Shown piece by piece: positions 20,188-28,394 of a stretch of 64,000 nucleotides of DNA (position 1 is the stretch's first letter; the number at the start of each line of letters is the position of its first letter). The translations under genes were made by a program, and so were the position numbers. The stretch is from Pseudomonas citri (GTDB taxonomy: Bacteria; Pseudomonadota; Gammaproteobacteria; Pseudomonadales; Pseudomonadaceae). The notes under the pieces are model-generated. The model did not search any database and was not told where the DNA came from. It saw only the letters and a list, made by a program, of their open reading frames with translations. Location: the NCBI RefSeq assembly GCF_025336485.1, contig NZ_JAODAB010000009.1:1-64000 (forward strand). Direction: 5' to 3'.

Positions 20188-20370
20188 ATGCCTGCAGCAA
20201 TGCTGCGAAGTACACCGCCCCGCCGGGGGTTCATGACAGATTTATTTCAAAGCATTCTTTAGCTGTGCAATGCTGGCGCCCAAAGCGTTCGCCAACTACA
20301 GCTTAAGTACAAGAAAGAAGAATGTGGCACCGTCAATTTGTCCCTTTGGGACGTTAACAGGGGGCTTGCC

Positions 20371-22029
20371 ATGCTGACCCTGCTCAATTTGCTCTCCGCC
20401 GTGACCCTGCTGATCTGGGGCACGCACATCGTCCGTACCGGCATCTTGCGGGTCTATGGTTCCAACCTGCGCCACGTCATCGGCCAGAACATGGCCCGGC
20501 GCTGGCTGGCGTTCCTGGCGGGCATCATGGTCACGGCCATGGTCCAGAGCAGCAACGCCACGGCCATGCTCGTGACGTCCTTCGTCGGCCAGGGCCTGAT
20601 GGCACTGACCCCGGCCCTGGCGACCATGCTCGGCGCCGATGTCGGCACCGCCTTGATGGCGCGGGTGCTGACCCTCGACCTGTCCTGGTTGTCGCCGCTA
20701 CTGATCTTCCTCGGGGTGATTTTCTTCCTGTCGCGCAAGCAGACCCGCGTCGGGCAGATGGGTCGGGTCGGCATAGGCCTGGGCCTGATCATCCTGGCGC
20801 TGCAACTGATCGTCGAGGCCGCCACGCCCATCACCCATGCCCAGGGCGTGAAGGTGATTTTCGCCTCGCTGACCGGCGATATCCTGCTCGACGCCTTGGT
20901 CGGTGCGCTGTTCGCGATGATCTCCTATTCCAGCCTGGCCGCCGTGCTGCTGACCGCGACACTGGCGGGCGCGGCGGTAATCAGCCTGCCGGTAGCCATT
21001 GGCCTGGTGATCGGCGCCAACATCGGCAGCGGCGTGCTGGCGTTTCTCAGCACCAGCATGCAGAACGCCGCCGGGCGGCAGGTCGCGTTGGGCAGCCTGT
21101 TGTACAAGCTGATCGGCCTGTTGCTGATCATCCCGGTGCTCGATCCGCTGGTGCACTGGCTCGACAGCCTGGATTTCAGCGCCCAGGAGACGGTCATCGG
21201 TTTCCACCTGCTCTACAACAGCGTGCGTTGCCTGGTGCTACTGCCCAGCGTAGCGCCCATGGCCAGACTGTGCAGCTGGCTGCTGCCGGACCGGCCGGAC
21301 ACCAACGGCACGGCCAAGCCCCGCCACCTGGACCCCACCGCGCTGGCCACGCCGAGCCTGGCACTGGCCAACGCAGCCCGGGAAACCTTGCGTATCGGCG
21401 ACTTGATCGAAAACATGCTCGAAGCCCTGCCGGACGTCCTGCGCGGCCAGCAAACCGCCCTCACCCAGGACGTGCGGCGCATGAGCGATGACGTCGAAGC
21501 CCTGTGCAGCACCATCAAGTTGTACATGGCGCAAATGCCTCGCGAGGACCTCAGCGAGCAGGACAGCCGCCGCTGGGCGGAAATCATCGAACTGGCGATC
21601 AACCTGAAACTGGCCAGCGACCTCATCGAGCGCATGTTGCGCAAGATCCAGCAGCAGAAAACCGCCCAGGGCCGGTCATTCTCCGACGTCGGCCTGGAGG
21701 AGCTGGCAGGGCTGCACAGCCACCTGATCGCCAACCTGCGCCTGGGGTTGTCGGTGTTCCTGAGTGCGGACCGGGAAAGCGCACGGCAATTGCTGCGCGA
21801 GAAACGTCGCTTTCGGGCGCAGGAAAGACGCATGGCCCACGCCCATGTCAGCCGCCTGCACCGCAGAATCGTACAAAGCCTGGAGACCAGTTCCCTGCAT
21901 CTGGAGCTGATCGCCGACATGCGCCGCCTGAATTCGCTGTTCTGCGGCAGCGCCTACGTGGTGCTGGAAACAGTCGAGATTGGTGCGCTGGCAGCGGATG
22001 AAATTTCCGACATCACCCATTCTCCTTGA
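20371..22029 (+). CDS. Na/Pi cotransporter family protein with PhoU-like C-terminus
   Basis: A 552-residue inner-membrane protein. The N-terminal half (about 1-310) carries two repeated Na/Pi_cotrans modules with the signature AMVQSSNATAMLVTSFVGQG in the first and ISYSSLAAVLLTATLAG in the second. The C-terminal ~220 residues form a helical PhoU-like domain (DLIENMLEALPDVL ... EIIELAINLKLASDLIERML). Members resemble E. coli YjbB and probably export or exchange phosphate. The ATG at 20371 follows AGGGGG at ideal spacing and is preferred to an ATG 33 nt upstream. No Pho box is evident. Confidence 0.92.
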   Translation: MLTLLNLLSAVTLLIWGTHIVRTGILRVYGSNLRHVIGQNMARRWLAFLAGIMVTAMVQSSNATAMLVTSFVGQGLMALTPALATMLGADVGTALMARVLTLDLSWLSPLLIFLGVIFFLSRKQTRVGQMGRVGIGLGLIILALQLIVEAATPITHAQGVKVIFASLTGDILLDALVGALFAMISYSSLAAVLLTATLAGAAVISLPVAIGLVIGANIGSGVLAFLSTSMQNAAGRQVALGSLLYKLIGLLLIIPVLDPLVHWLDSLDFSAQETVIGFHLLYNSVRCLVLLPSVAPMARLCSWLLPDRPDTNGTAKPRHLDPTALATPSLALANAARETLRIGDLIENMLEALPDVLRGQQTALTQDVRRMSDDVEALCSTIKLYMAQMPREDLSEQDSRRWAEIIELAINLKLASDLIERMLRKIQQQKTAQGRSFSDVGLEELAGLHSHLIANLRLGLSVFLSADRESARQLLREKRRFRAQERRMAHAHVSRLHRRIVQSLETSSLHLELIADMRRLNSLFCGSAYVVLETVEIGALAADEISDITHSP

Positions 22030-22058
22030 ACAACTGGCGCATTGATCAGTCAGTAACA

Positions 22059-22081
22059 ATGGCTTGGGCTTGAAGCCATTC
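22059..22081 (+). other. Stem-loop downstream of the Na/Pi carrier gene
   Basis: AATGGCTT-gggcttg-AAGCCATT forms an 8-bp stem without a U-tract. It may be a degenerate terminator or mRNA-stabilising element. The rest of the gap to 22204 holds a degenerate REP half (gtgggagcgagcctgctcg). Confidence 0.4.
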
Positions 22082-22204
22082 ACGAACCCCGCCTGCTCCC
22101 ACGGTCATAAATGCTACGTAGAGTCGTTGTGGGAGCGAGCCTGCTCGAGATGACGGCCAGCCCAGCCCCCTGGACCTTCAATCAGCTCGCCTGGAAGCCC
22201 GTCA

Positions 22205-23596
22205 ATGCGTTTTCTGTTGCTCGCCTGTCTCTTGCTCGGCTCACTGCCAGTGGTTGCCCTGGATCGCTTCCAGGTCGAAGGCTATACGCTGCCCAACGGC
22301 ATGCAAGTGCTGCTCAAGCCCGGCAGCGAACGCGGCCATGTGGCGATCCGGCTGGTGGTTGGCGTGGGCCTGGACGACTTCCGGTGCGCCGACAAGGAAC
22401 TGCCGCACCTGCTTGAACACCTGTTGTTCAGTGGCGTCGACGACAGCGGCGAAGGCGGGCTGGAGGAACGCATGCAAGCGCTGGGTGGCGAGTGGAACGC
22501 CTTCACCAGCGACGCCGATACCACGTTCGTCATCGAGGCGCCGGCGAGCAACCAGCGCAAGGTCCTCGACATGCTGCTGGCACTGCTGACCCGTACGCAC
22601 ATCGACGACAAGGCCCTGGCGGCCGCCAAGCAAGTGGTGGAGCGCGAGGACGGCGGCCATTACACCCACCTGCAACGCTGGCTCGACCGCCAGGACCTGA
22701 GCCACAAGGCCAGCAACCAACTGGCCGTGGAGCTGGGCCTGCGCTGTACGGAACGGGCCGAGGTCGAACACCTCACCCTTGCCCGCATCGAACACGTGCG
22801 CAAAGCCTGGTACGCGTCGAACAACATGACCCTGATCGTGGTCGGCGATCTCGACCGGCTGTTGCCAGCCTATCTGGAGCGCAGCTTCGGCGCGCTCAAG
22901 CCGGTGGAGCCCAGCATCCACCAGCCACTGCCGCAGATCCGCTACAGCGCGGTGACCAAGCGCAACCTGATCCGCGGCCTGGTGGGTAATAGCGCCAAGC
23001 TGCATTGGCTGTTCCCCGAGCCCGTGCTGGAACAGCAACACGACGAAACCTTCGACCTGCTCAAGGACTACATGGACTGGGCGCTCTATCGCCAACTGCG
23101 CCTGGCTCGCGGCCTGTCCTACGGGCCGTGGACGGAACGGGAAGTGTTCGGCGGCGTCGGCTTCTTCAGCCTGAACGCAGACCTGGCCCGCGAAGACTTG
23201 CCGCAGGCCGAACAGGCACTTGAAGAATTGCGCCAGACCTTGCTCAAGGATGGCCTGGATCCCGCCAGTTTCGTGCGCATCAAACGCGCGGCAATCGCGC
23301 ACCAGTCCTGGGCGGTTCAAGGCAACAGCGCACTGGCCGATTACTACTGGGGCGCCCTGGGCGACTATGAAGACGGCCGCTTCGCCAACCCGGCCGAGCG
23401 CTTGCAGGCGGTCAGCCTGGAACAGGCCAACCTGGCCCTGCGCGAACTGCTCAAGGACCCGGGTTACCTGCGCATCGAGAAACCGCTGCTCAGTGACGAT
23501 GAACTGGTCTGGGTGTCGGCTGGCTTGGTGGGGTTGCTGCTGGTGGGGTTGGTGGCGTGGCAGGTGCGTCGCCGGGCTCGACCGCTAGAGGAATAG
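22205..23596 (+). CDS. M16-family zinc metallopeptidase, membrane anchored
   Basis: A 463-residue exported peptidase of the insulinase/pitrilysin (M16) family. A signal peptide covers residues 1-18. The inverted zinc motif HxxEH is intact at 68-72 (HLLEH), with a downstream acidic ligand candidate in VVERED near 146. A second, inactive M16 half-domain follows (to about 425). The C-terminus has a single membrane helix (VSAGLVGLLLVGLVAWQV) and a basic tail, so the catalytic part should sit in the periplasm, tethered to the inner membrane. Most M16B enzymes work as pairs; no partner gene is adjacent. Confidence 0.88.
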   Translation: MRFLLLACLLLGSLPVVALDRFQVEGYTLPNGMQVLLKPGSERGHVAIRLVVGVGLDDFRCADKELPHLLEHLLFSGVDDSGEGGLEERMQALGGEWNAFTSDADTTFVIEAPASNQRKVLDMLLALLTRTHIDDKALAAAKQVVEREDGGHYTHLQRWLDRQDLSHKASNQLAVELGLRCTERAEVEHLTLARIEHVRKAWYASNNMTLIVVGDLDRLLPAYLERSFGALKPVEPSIHQPLPQIRYSAVTKRNLIRGLVGNSAKLHWLFPEPVLEQQHDETFDLLKDYMDWALYRQLRLARGLSYGPWTEREVFGGVGFFSLNADLAREDLPQAEQALEELRQTLLKDGLDPASFVRIKRAAIAHQSWAVQGNSALADYYWGALGDYEDGRFANPAERLQAVSLEQANLALRELLKDPGYLRIEKPLLSDDELVWVSAGLVGLLLVGLVAWQVRRRARPLEE

Positions 23597-23618
23597 GCTT
23601 GCAGTGGCATCGCCCACT

Positions 23619-23712
23619 CTGTGGGAGCAAAGCTTGCTCGCGACAGCGGTGGATCTGCTGGCACTGAGGTCGGCTGTGCTGCCGTCATCGCGAGCAAGCT
23701 TTGCTCCCACAG
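23619..23712. repeat. REPIN with perfect 25-bp inverted repeats
   Basis: The arms at 23619-23643 and 23688-23712 are exact reverse complements (ctgtgggagcaaagcttgct continuing cgcga) separated by 44 nt. It lies in the 208-nt gap between the M16 and DUF5924 genes. Confidence 0.9.
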
Positions 23713-23804
23713 TTGGCGCTCTCGCCACAAGAGTGCTCGTCACAGCGATGTCCTGACGATACTCTGTCGGGGATATTTCCCACGACTTACTGTGAAAACA
23801 CCTA

Positions 23805-24827
23805 ATGCAAAACCTGACTCTCCTTATCCAGCGCCTCCTTGAATTGATGAAGCGCTACCCAGGGGTCATTGCACTCGGTGGTTTCATCTCCGGGGTCGGC
23901 AGTTTCATGCTGGTGGACCGCCAGCAAGGCCTGGCGACCTGGATCGCCGTCATGATGCTGGTCAGCTGGCTCTGGCTGATGGTGGAGAACAGCATGACGC
24001 GGCTGTTCGCGCGGATTTTCAAACGGGAAATCCCCCAGCCGCTGCTGCGCTACGCCACGCAGATGATTCACCAGGAAAGCCTGTTTTTCGTCCTGCCGTT
24101 CTTTTTCATCACCACCACCTGGAACAGCAGCCAGTTGATCTTCACCGGCCTGCTCGGGGCTGCGGCGCTGATCTCGATCACCGATCCGCTGTACTACAAA
24201 TGGCTGGCACCGCGACGCTGGGCGTTCCTGGCGTTGCACACCCTGACGCTGTTCGCCGCCCTGCTCACCGCGTTGCCGGTCATCCTGCACCTGACCACCG
24301 ACCAGAGCTTCAAGCTGGCACTGGGCATTGCCATGCTGCTGTCGTTCCCCAGCCTGGCCTCGATCTTCCCGATCCGCACCGTGCGCAATGCCTTGGCGAT
24401 TTCGTGCATCACCTTGGGCATTGGCGCCACCGGCTGGGTCCTGCGCTCCTGGGTACCGCCCGCGACGTTGTGGATGACCGAAGTGGCGATCAGTACCCAA
24501 GTGGAAGACCGCACGCCGGGCGACAGGCTCAAGGAGGTCAGCGCCGCCCAGATCCGTGGCAATGGCCTGTACGCCTACACCGCCATCAACGCACCGCGAG
24601 GCCTCGACGAGCGGATTTATCACGTCTGGCAGTTCAACGGCAAAGAAGTCGACCGCATCGCCCTGGACATCCACGGCGGACGCAAGGAAGGCTATCGCGC
24701 CTGGACCCACAAGCAGAACTTCCCGGACGACCCGACCGGTAAATGGCAGGTGCGGGTGCTGACGGAAAATGGCCAGATGATCGGTGTACTGCGTTTTACC
24801 GTGAGCGCCGCACCCGCAGCAAAATGA
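23805..24827 (+). CDS. DUF5924/DUF2914 membrane protein
   Basis: A 340-residue inner-membrane protein. About seven hydrophobic helices occupy residues 18-215, followed by a ~110-residue extracytoplasmic domain. That domain begins near TEVAISTQVEDRTPGDRL and ends with PTGKWQVRVLTENGQMIGVLRF, which is the DUF2914 signature. The biochemical role is unknown. It is 43 nt upstream of and codirectional with an MCE-type lipid ABC operon, so a link to envelope lipid traffic is possible but unproven. Confidence 0.82.
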   Translation: MQNLTLLIQRLLELMKRYPGVIALGGFISGVGSFMLVDRQQGLATWIAVMMLVSWLWLMVENSMTRLFARIFKREIPQPLLRYATQMIHQESLFFVLPFFFITTTWNSSQLIFTGLLGAAALISITDPLYYKWLAPRRWAFLALHTLTLFAALLTALPVILHLTTDQSFKLALGIAMLLSFPSLASIFPIRTVRNALAISCITLGIGATGWVLRSWVPPATLWMTEVAISTQVEDRTPGDRLKEVSAAQIRGNGLYAYTAINAPRGLDERIYHVWQFNGKEVDRIALDIHGGRKEGYRAWTHKQNFPDDPTGKWQVRVLTENGQMIGVLRFTVSAAPAAK

Positions 24828-24870
24828 TCGCGGTCGTGTTATTACGTAGCGCTGTTCAAGTCGAACGAGC

Positions 24871-26028
24871 ATGGAGCTTATGACCCCAGCCCCACACACT
24901 GGCAGCGCTCGCCTGGATACGTCCCGCTCCCCGGCGCAGTTGTGGGTCAGCGGCGACTGGACGCTGGCCCATTATGCCCAGCTCAAGCGCCTGAGCGACT
25001 CGCTGCGCGGCCAGTACGACGAACACACCCGGATCGACCTCAACGGCCTCGGTGCCCTCGACACCGCCGGCGCCTCGTTGCTGGTGGAGCTGCTGGGCTC
25101 CGAACGACTGGGCAAGACCGCCGAACATCCCGATTGCAGCTTGCCGGCCGCCGAGCGCGCGCTGTTGCAGACGGTCTATCGCTCGCTGACAGACTTCTGC
25201 GTCCCGGAAAAAGAGCCGGACGTCAGCGTCGTCACCCAACTGCTGACCCGCATTGGCCTGACCGTGGAAAAGGTCTGGCAGGACTTGCTGCAACTGCTCG
25301 GCTTCGTCGGCCTGATCCTCCAGACCCTGGCCTGCAACCTGTTGCGCCCGTGGCGCTGGCGCATGACACCGATGGTCGTGCACATCGAACAGACCGGCCT
25401 GGATGCGGCGCCCATCGTCGCCTTGCTGACGTTCCTGGTGGGCGCGGTGGTGGCGTTCCTCGGGGCGACGGTCCTGGCCGATTTCGGTGCCAGCATCTTT
25501 ACCGTGGACCTGGTGGCGTTCTCGTTCCTGCGCGAATTCGGCGTGCTGTTGACGGCCATCCTCATGGCGGGTCGTACCGCCAGCGCGTTCACCGCGCAAA
25601 TCGGCTCGATGAAGGCCAACGAGGAAATCGACGCGATCCGCACCCTGGGCCTCGATCCCGTCGAGTTGCTGGTGGTGCCAAGGGTGCTGGCGCTGCTGGT
25701 CGCCCTGCCGATGCTGACCTTCCTGGCCATGCTCTCGGGCATCATCGGCGGCGGTGTCGTGTGTGCCCTGGCGCTGGGCATTTCCCCGGCCATGTTCCTG
25801 ACGCTGTTGCAGTCGGACATCGGCGTGCAGCATTTCTTGGTGGGGATGGCCAAGGCACCGGTCTTCGCCTTCCTGATCGCCGCCGTGGGCTGTCTGGAAG
25901 GCTTCAAGGTCAGCGGCAGCGCCGAGTCGGTCGGGGCCCATACCACCTCCAGCGTGGTGCAGTCGATTTTCGTGGTGATCGTGCTCGACGCCATGGCCGC
26001 GTTGTTCTTCATGGAGATGAACTGGTGA
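24871..26028 (+). CDS. MlaE-type ABC permease fused to an N-terminal STAS domain
   Basis: A 385-residue inner-membrane permease. Residues about 20-105 form a STAS-like domain (VSGDWTLAHY ... TRIDLNGLGALDTAGASLLVELL). Residues about 130-385 form the MlaE permease with the family core LREFGVLLTAILMAGRTASAFTAQIG. In the Mla system these are separate proteins (MlaB STAS and MlaE), so this is a fusion of two subunits. An ATG three codons later (24880) is also possible. The stop overlaps the ATPase start (GTGA). It is part of an MCE-type phospholipid transporter. Confidence 0.92.
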   Translation: MELMTPAPHTGSARLDTSRSPAQLWVSGDWTLAHYAQLKRLSDSLRGQYDEHTRIDLNGLGALDTAGASLLVELLGSERLGKTAEHPDCSLPAAERALLQTVYRSLTDFCVPEKEPDVSVVTQLLTRIGLTVEKVWQDLLQLLGFVGLILQTLACNLLRPWRWRMTPMVVHIEQTGLDAAPIVALLTFLVGAVVAFLGATVLADFGASIFTVDLVAFSFLREFGVLLTAILMAGRTASAFTAQIGSMKANEEIDAIRTLGLDPVELLVVPRVLALLVALPMLTFLAMLSGIIGGGVVCALALGISPAMFLTLLQSDIGVQHFLVGMAKAPVFAFLIAAVGCLEGFKVSGSAESVGAHTTSSVVQSIFVVIVLDAMAALFFMEMNW

Positions 26029-26828
26029 GCCGATCCTTGCGACCGTCCACCGAGGCGGTGATCCAGGTGCGCGGACTGTGCAACCGCTTCGGTCGCCAGA
26101 GCGTGCATGAAAACCTCGACCTGGACCTGTACAAAGGCGAGATCCTCGCCGTGGTCGGCGGCTCCGGCAGCGGCAAGTCGGTGCTGTTGCGCAGCATCGT
26201 CGGCCTGAACCGACCCAGCGAAGGCGAGGTGCGGGTGTTTGGCGAGGACTTGCCGAGCCTGTCCCAGGAACGCCGCTCGCGGGTGGAACGGCGCTTGGGC
26301 GTACTGTTCCAGAAAGGCGCCCTGTTCTCTTCCCTGACCGTGACTGAGAACGTCGCCCTGCCGTTGATCGAACATGCCGGCCTGAGCCGGGCCGATGCCG
26401 AGCACTTGGCGGCGGTGAAGCTGGCCTTGGCCGGCCTGCCGCTGTCGGCGGCGGATAAATACCCGGCCTCGTTGTCCGGCGGCATGATCAAGCGCGCCGC
26501 CCTGGCCCGTGCGCTGGCCCTGGACCCGGACATCCTGTTTCTCGACGAACCCACCGCCGGCCTCGACCCCATCGGCGCGGCGGCGTTCGACCAGTTGATC
26601 CTGACCCTGCGCGATGCCCTGGGCCTGAGCGTGTTCCTGGTCACCCACGACCTGGACACCCTCTACACCATCACCGACCGGGTGGCGGTGCTGGCGCAGA
26701 AAAAGGTGCTGGTGGCCGATGTCATCGACAAGGTGTCGGAAACCAACGACGCCTGGATTCATGAGTACTTCCATGGCCCTCGCGGCCGCGCGGCGCTGTC
26801 GGCCGTTACACAGTCCAACGAGGTTTGA
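26025..26828 (+). CDS. ABC transporter ATP-binding protein (MlaF type)
   Basis: A 267-residue cytoplasmic ATPase with Walker A GGSGSGKSV, the signature LSGGMIKRAALARAL, Walker B DILFLDEPTAGLDP and the H-loop VFLVTHDLDTL. The GM within the signature and the C-terminal tail are typical of MlaF/Ttg2A ATPases that energise retrograde or anterograde phospholipid movement. It starts at a GTG (26025) that overlaps the permease stop, implying coupled translation. The MCE subunit gene begins immediately after its stop. Confidence 0.94.
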   Translation: MSRSLRPSTEAVIQVRGLCNRFGRQSVHENLDLDLYKGEILAVVGGSGSGKSVLLRSIVGLNRPSEGEVRVFGEDLPSLSQERRSRVERRLGVLFQKGALFSSLTVTENVALPLIEHAGLSRADAEHLAAVKLALAGLPLSAADKYPASLSGGMIKRAALARALALDPDILFLDEPTAGLDPIGAAAFDQLILTLRDALGLSVFLVTHDLDTLYTITDRVAVLAQKKVLVADVIDKVSETNDAWIHEYFHGPRGRAALSAVTQSNEV

Positions 26829-26829
26829 C

Positions 26830-27768
26830 ATGGAAACCCGAGCCCATCATGTGCTGATCGGCCTGTTCACCGTCATTGTGGTCGCCAGCGCCCTGCTGTT
26901 TGGCCTATGGCTGGCCAAATCCAGCGTGGACAGCGAGTTCAAGTATTACGAAGTGGTGTTCAACGAAGCGGTCAGCGGCTTGTCCCGGGGCAGCTCGGTG
27001 GAATACAGCGGCATCAAGGTCGGCGACGTGGTCAATCTGCGCCTGGACCCGAACGACCCGCGCCGGGTACTGGCCCAGGTACGCTTGAGCGCCGAAACGC
27101 CGGTCAAGCAGGACACCCAGGCCAAACTGGCCCTGACCGGCATCACCGGCACCTCGATCATCCAGCTCAGTGGCGGCACACCCCAGAGCCCGGCGTTGAC
27201 AGGGCATGACGGCGAACCGCCGGTGATCATCGCCGCGCCCTCGCCCATTGCCCGCCTGCTCAACAACAGCGATGACCTGATGACCAGCATCAACCTGCTG
27301 TTGCACAACGCCAACGAGGTGTTTTCCTCGGACAACGTCCAGCGCCTGGGCAAGACCCTCGAACACCTGGAACAAACCACCGGAGTCGTGGCCGAGCAGC
27401 GCGGCGACATCCGCCAGGCCATGCAGCAACTGGCGTCCATCGGCAAACAGGCCAGCGCCACCCTGGAACAGACCACCGCGTTGATGCGCAACGCCAATGG
27501 CCTGTTGGACGACCAAGGCAAAGAGGTCATGGGCAGCGCCGGGCAGGCCATGCAATCGCTGGCCCGCAGCGCGGCAACCTTCGACAGCCTGCTGAACGAC
27601 AACCGCGACGCCGTGAACAACGGCATGCAAGGCCTCAACGCCCTGGCTCCCGCGGTGCGTGAGCTGCGCGAGACCCTCAGCGCCTTGCGCGGTATTTCCC
27701 GGCGCCTGGACGCCAACCCCAGCGGCTACCTGCTGGGCAACGACAAGGACAAGGAGTTCACGCCATGA
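26830..27768 (+). CDS. MCE/MlaD-family periplasmic substrate-binding protein
   Basis: A 312-residue protein anchored by one N-terminal helix (residues 8-28, HVLIGLFTVIVVASALLFGLWL). An MCE domain follows at about 38-115 (EVVFNEAVSGLSRGSSVEYSGIKVGDVVNLRL ... LTGITGTSIIQLSGG). The C-terminal 170 residues are helical and coiled-coil-like, as in longer MCE proteins. MCE subunits form hexameric lipid-conducting rings in the periplasm. The ATG at 26830 follows the ATPase stop by one base. The gene is overlapped at its end by the lipoprotein gene. Confidence 0.93.
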   Translation: METRAHHVLIGLFTVIVVASALLFGLWLAKSSVDSEFKYYEVVFNEAVSGLSRGSSVEYSGIKVGDVVNLRLDPNDPRRVLAQVRLSAETPVKQDTQAKLALTGITGTSIIQLSGGTPQSPALTGHDGEPPVIIAAPSPIARLLNNSDDLMTSINLLLHNANEVFSSDNVQRLGKTLEHLEQTTGVVAEQRGDIRQAMQQLASIGKQASATLEQTTALMRNANGLLDDQGKEVMGSAGQAMQSLARSAATFDSLLNDNRDAVNNGMQGLNALAPAVRELRETLSALRGISRRLDANPSGYLLGNDKDKEFTP

Positions 27769-28394
27769 AGCCGTTCAATCGCTTCCTCCACCCGGGCCTG
27801 TTGCTGGCGGGATTGATCCTGGTGGGCGGCTGCTCGATCCTGCCCAAGAGCGAGCCAGCGGACGTCTATCGCCTGCCCGCCACCCAGGCGCCTGCGGCCT
27901 CGGGTACGCCGGTCAACTGGTCGTTGCGCCTGGCCAGCCCGCAGGCCAGCGAGGTGCTTAACAGCCCGAAGATCGCGGTCATCCCCCAAGGCAACCTGCT
28001 GCGCAGCTACACCGCCTCGCGCTGGAGCGACCCGGCCCCGGTGTTGTTGCGCAACCGCCTGCTCGATGGTTTCGTTCAGGACGGACGCCTCAACCGGTTG
28101 AGCGTCGCCGACAGCAACCTGCAAGCGGACCTGGAGTTGGGCGGGCAATTGCAGGCGTTCCAGACCGAATACCAGGGGACGACGGCCAGTGTGGTGATTC
28201 GCCTGGACGCGCTGCTGGTACGCGGATTCGACCAGCGCATCCTCGCCAGTCGCCGCTTTGAAGTGCGCCAGCCGTTGCGCGACGTGAAGATGTCGGCGGT
28301 GGTGGACGGCTTTGGCCAGGCCAGTGACCGGCTGACCGCCGACGTGGTGGCCTGGACATTGGCGCAAGGCTCAGCTCAAGCGAAGAACCAGTAG
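27765..28394 (+). CDS. ABC-type transport auxiliary lipoprotein (PqiC/DUF330-like)
   Basis: A 209-residue lipoprotein with lipobox LVGGC at residues 19-23, giving Cys23 as the acylated residue, and no Asp at +2, so outer-membrane sorting is expected. The segment from PADVYRLPATQAPAASG to the C-terminus fits the auxiliary lipoprotein family that accompanies MCE systems (PqiC/YmbA type). It overlaps the MCE gene by 4 nt (ATGA) and its 3' end overlaps the convergent SpmAB-like gene by 19 nt. It probably docks the MCE tube to the outer membrane. Confidence 0.88.
   Translation: MKPFNRFLHPGLLLAGLILVGGCSILPKSEPADVYRLPATQAPAASGTPVNWSLRLASPQASEVLNSPKIAVIPQGNLLRSYTASRWSDPAPVLLRNRLLDGFVQDGRLNRLSVADSNLQADLELGGQLQAFQTEYQGTTASVVIRLDALLVRGFDQRILASRRFEVRQPLRDVKMSAVVDGFGQASDRLTADVVAWTLAQGSAQAKNQ

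Noticed and set aside
20318..20340. A sigma-54 promoter (TGGCAC...) before the Na/Pi carrier
   Set aside because: TGGCAC is present but the -12 TTGCA/T element is not at the required spacing.
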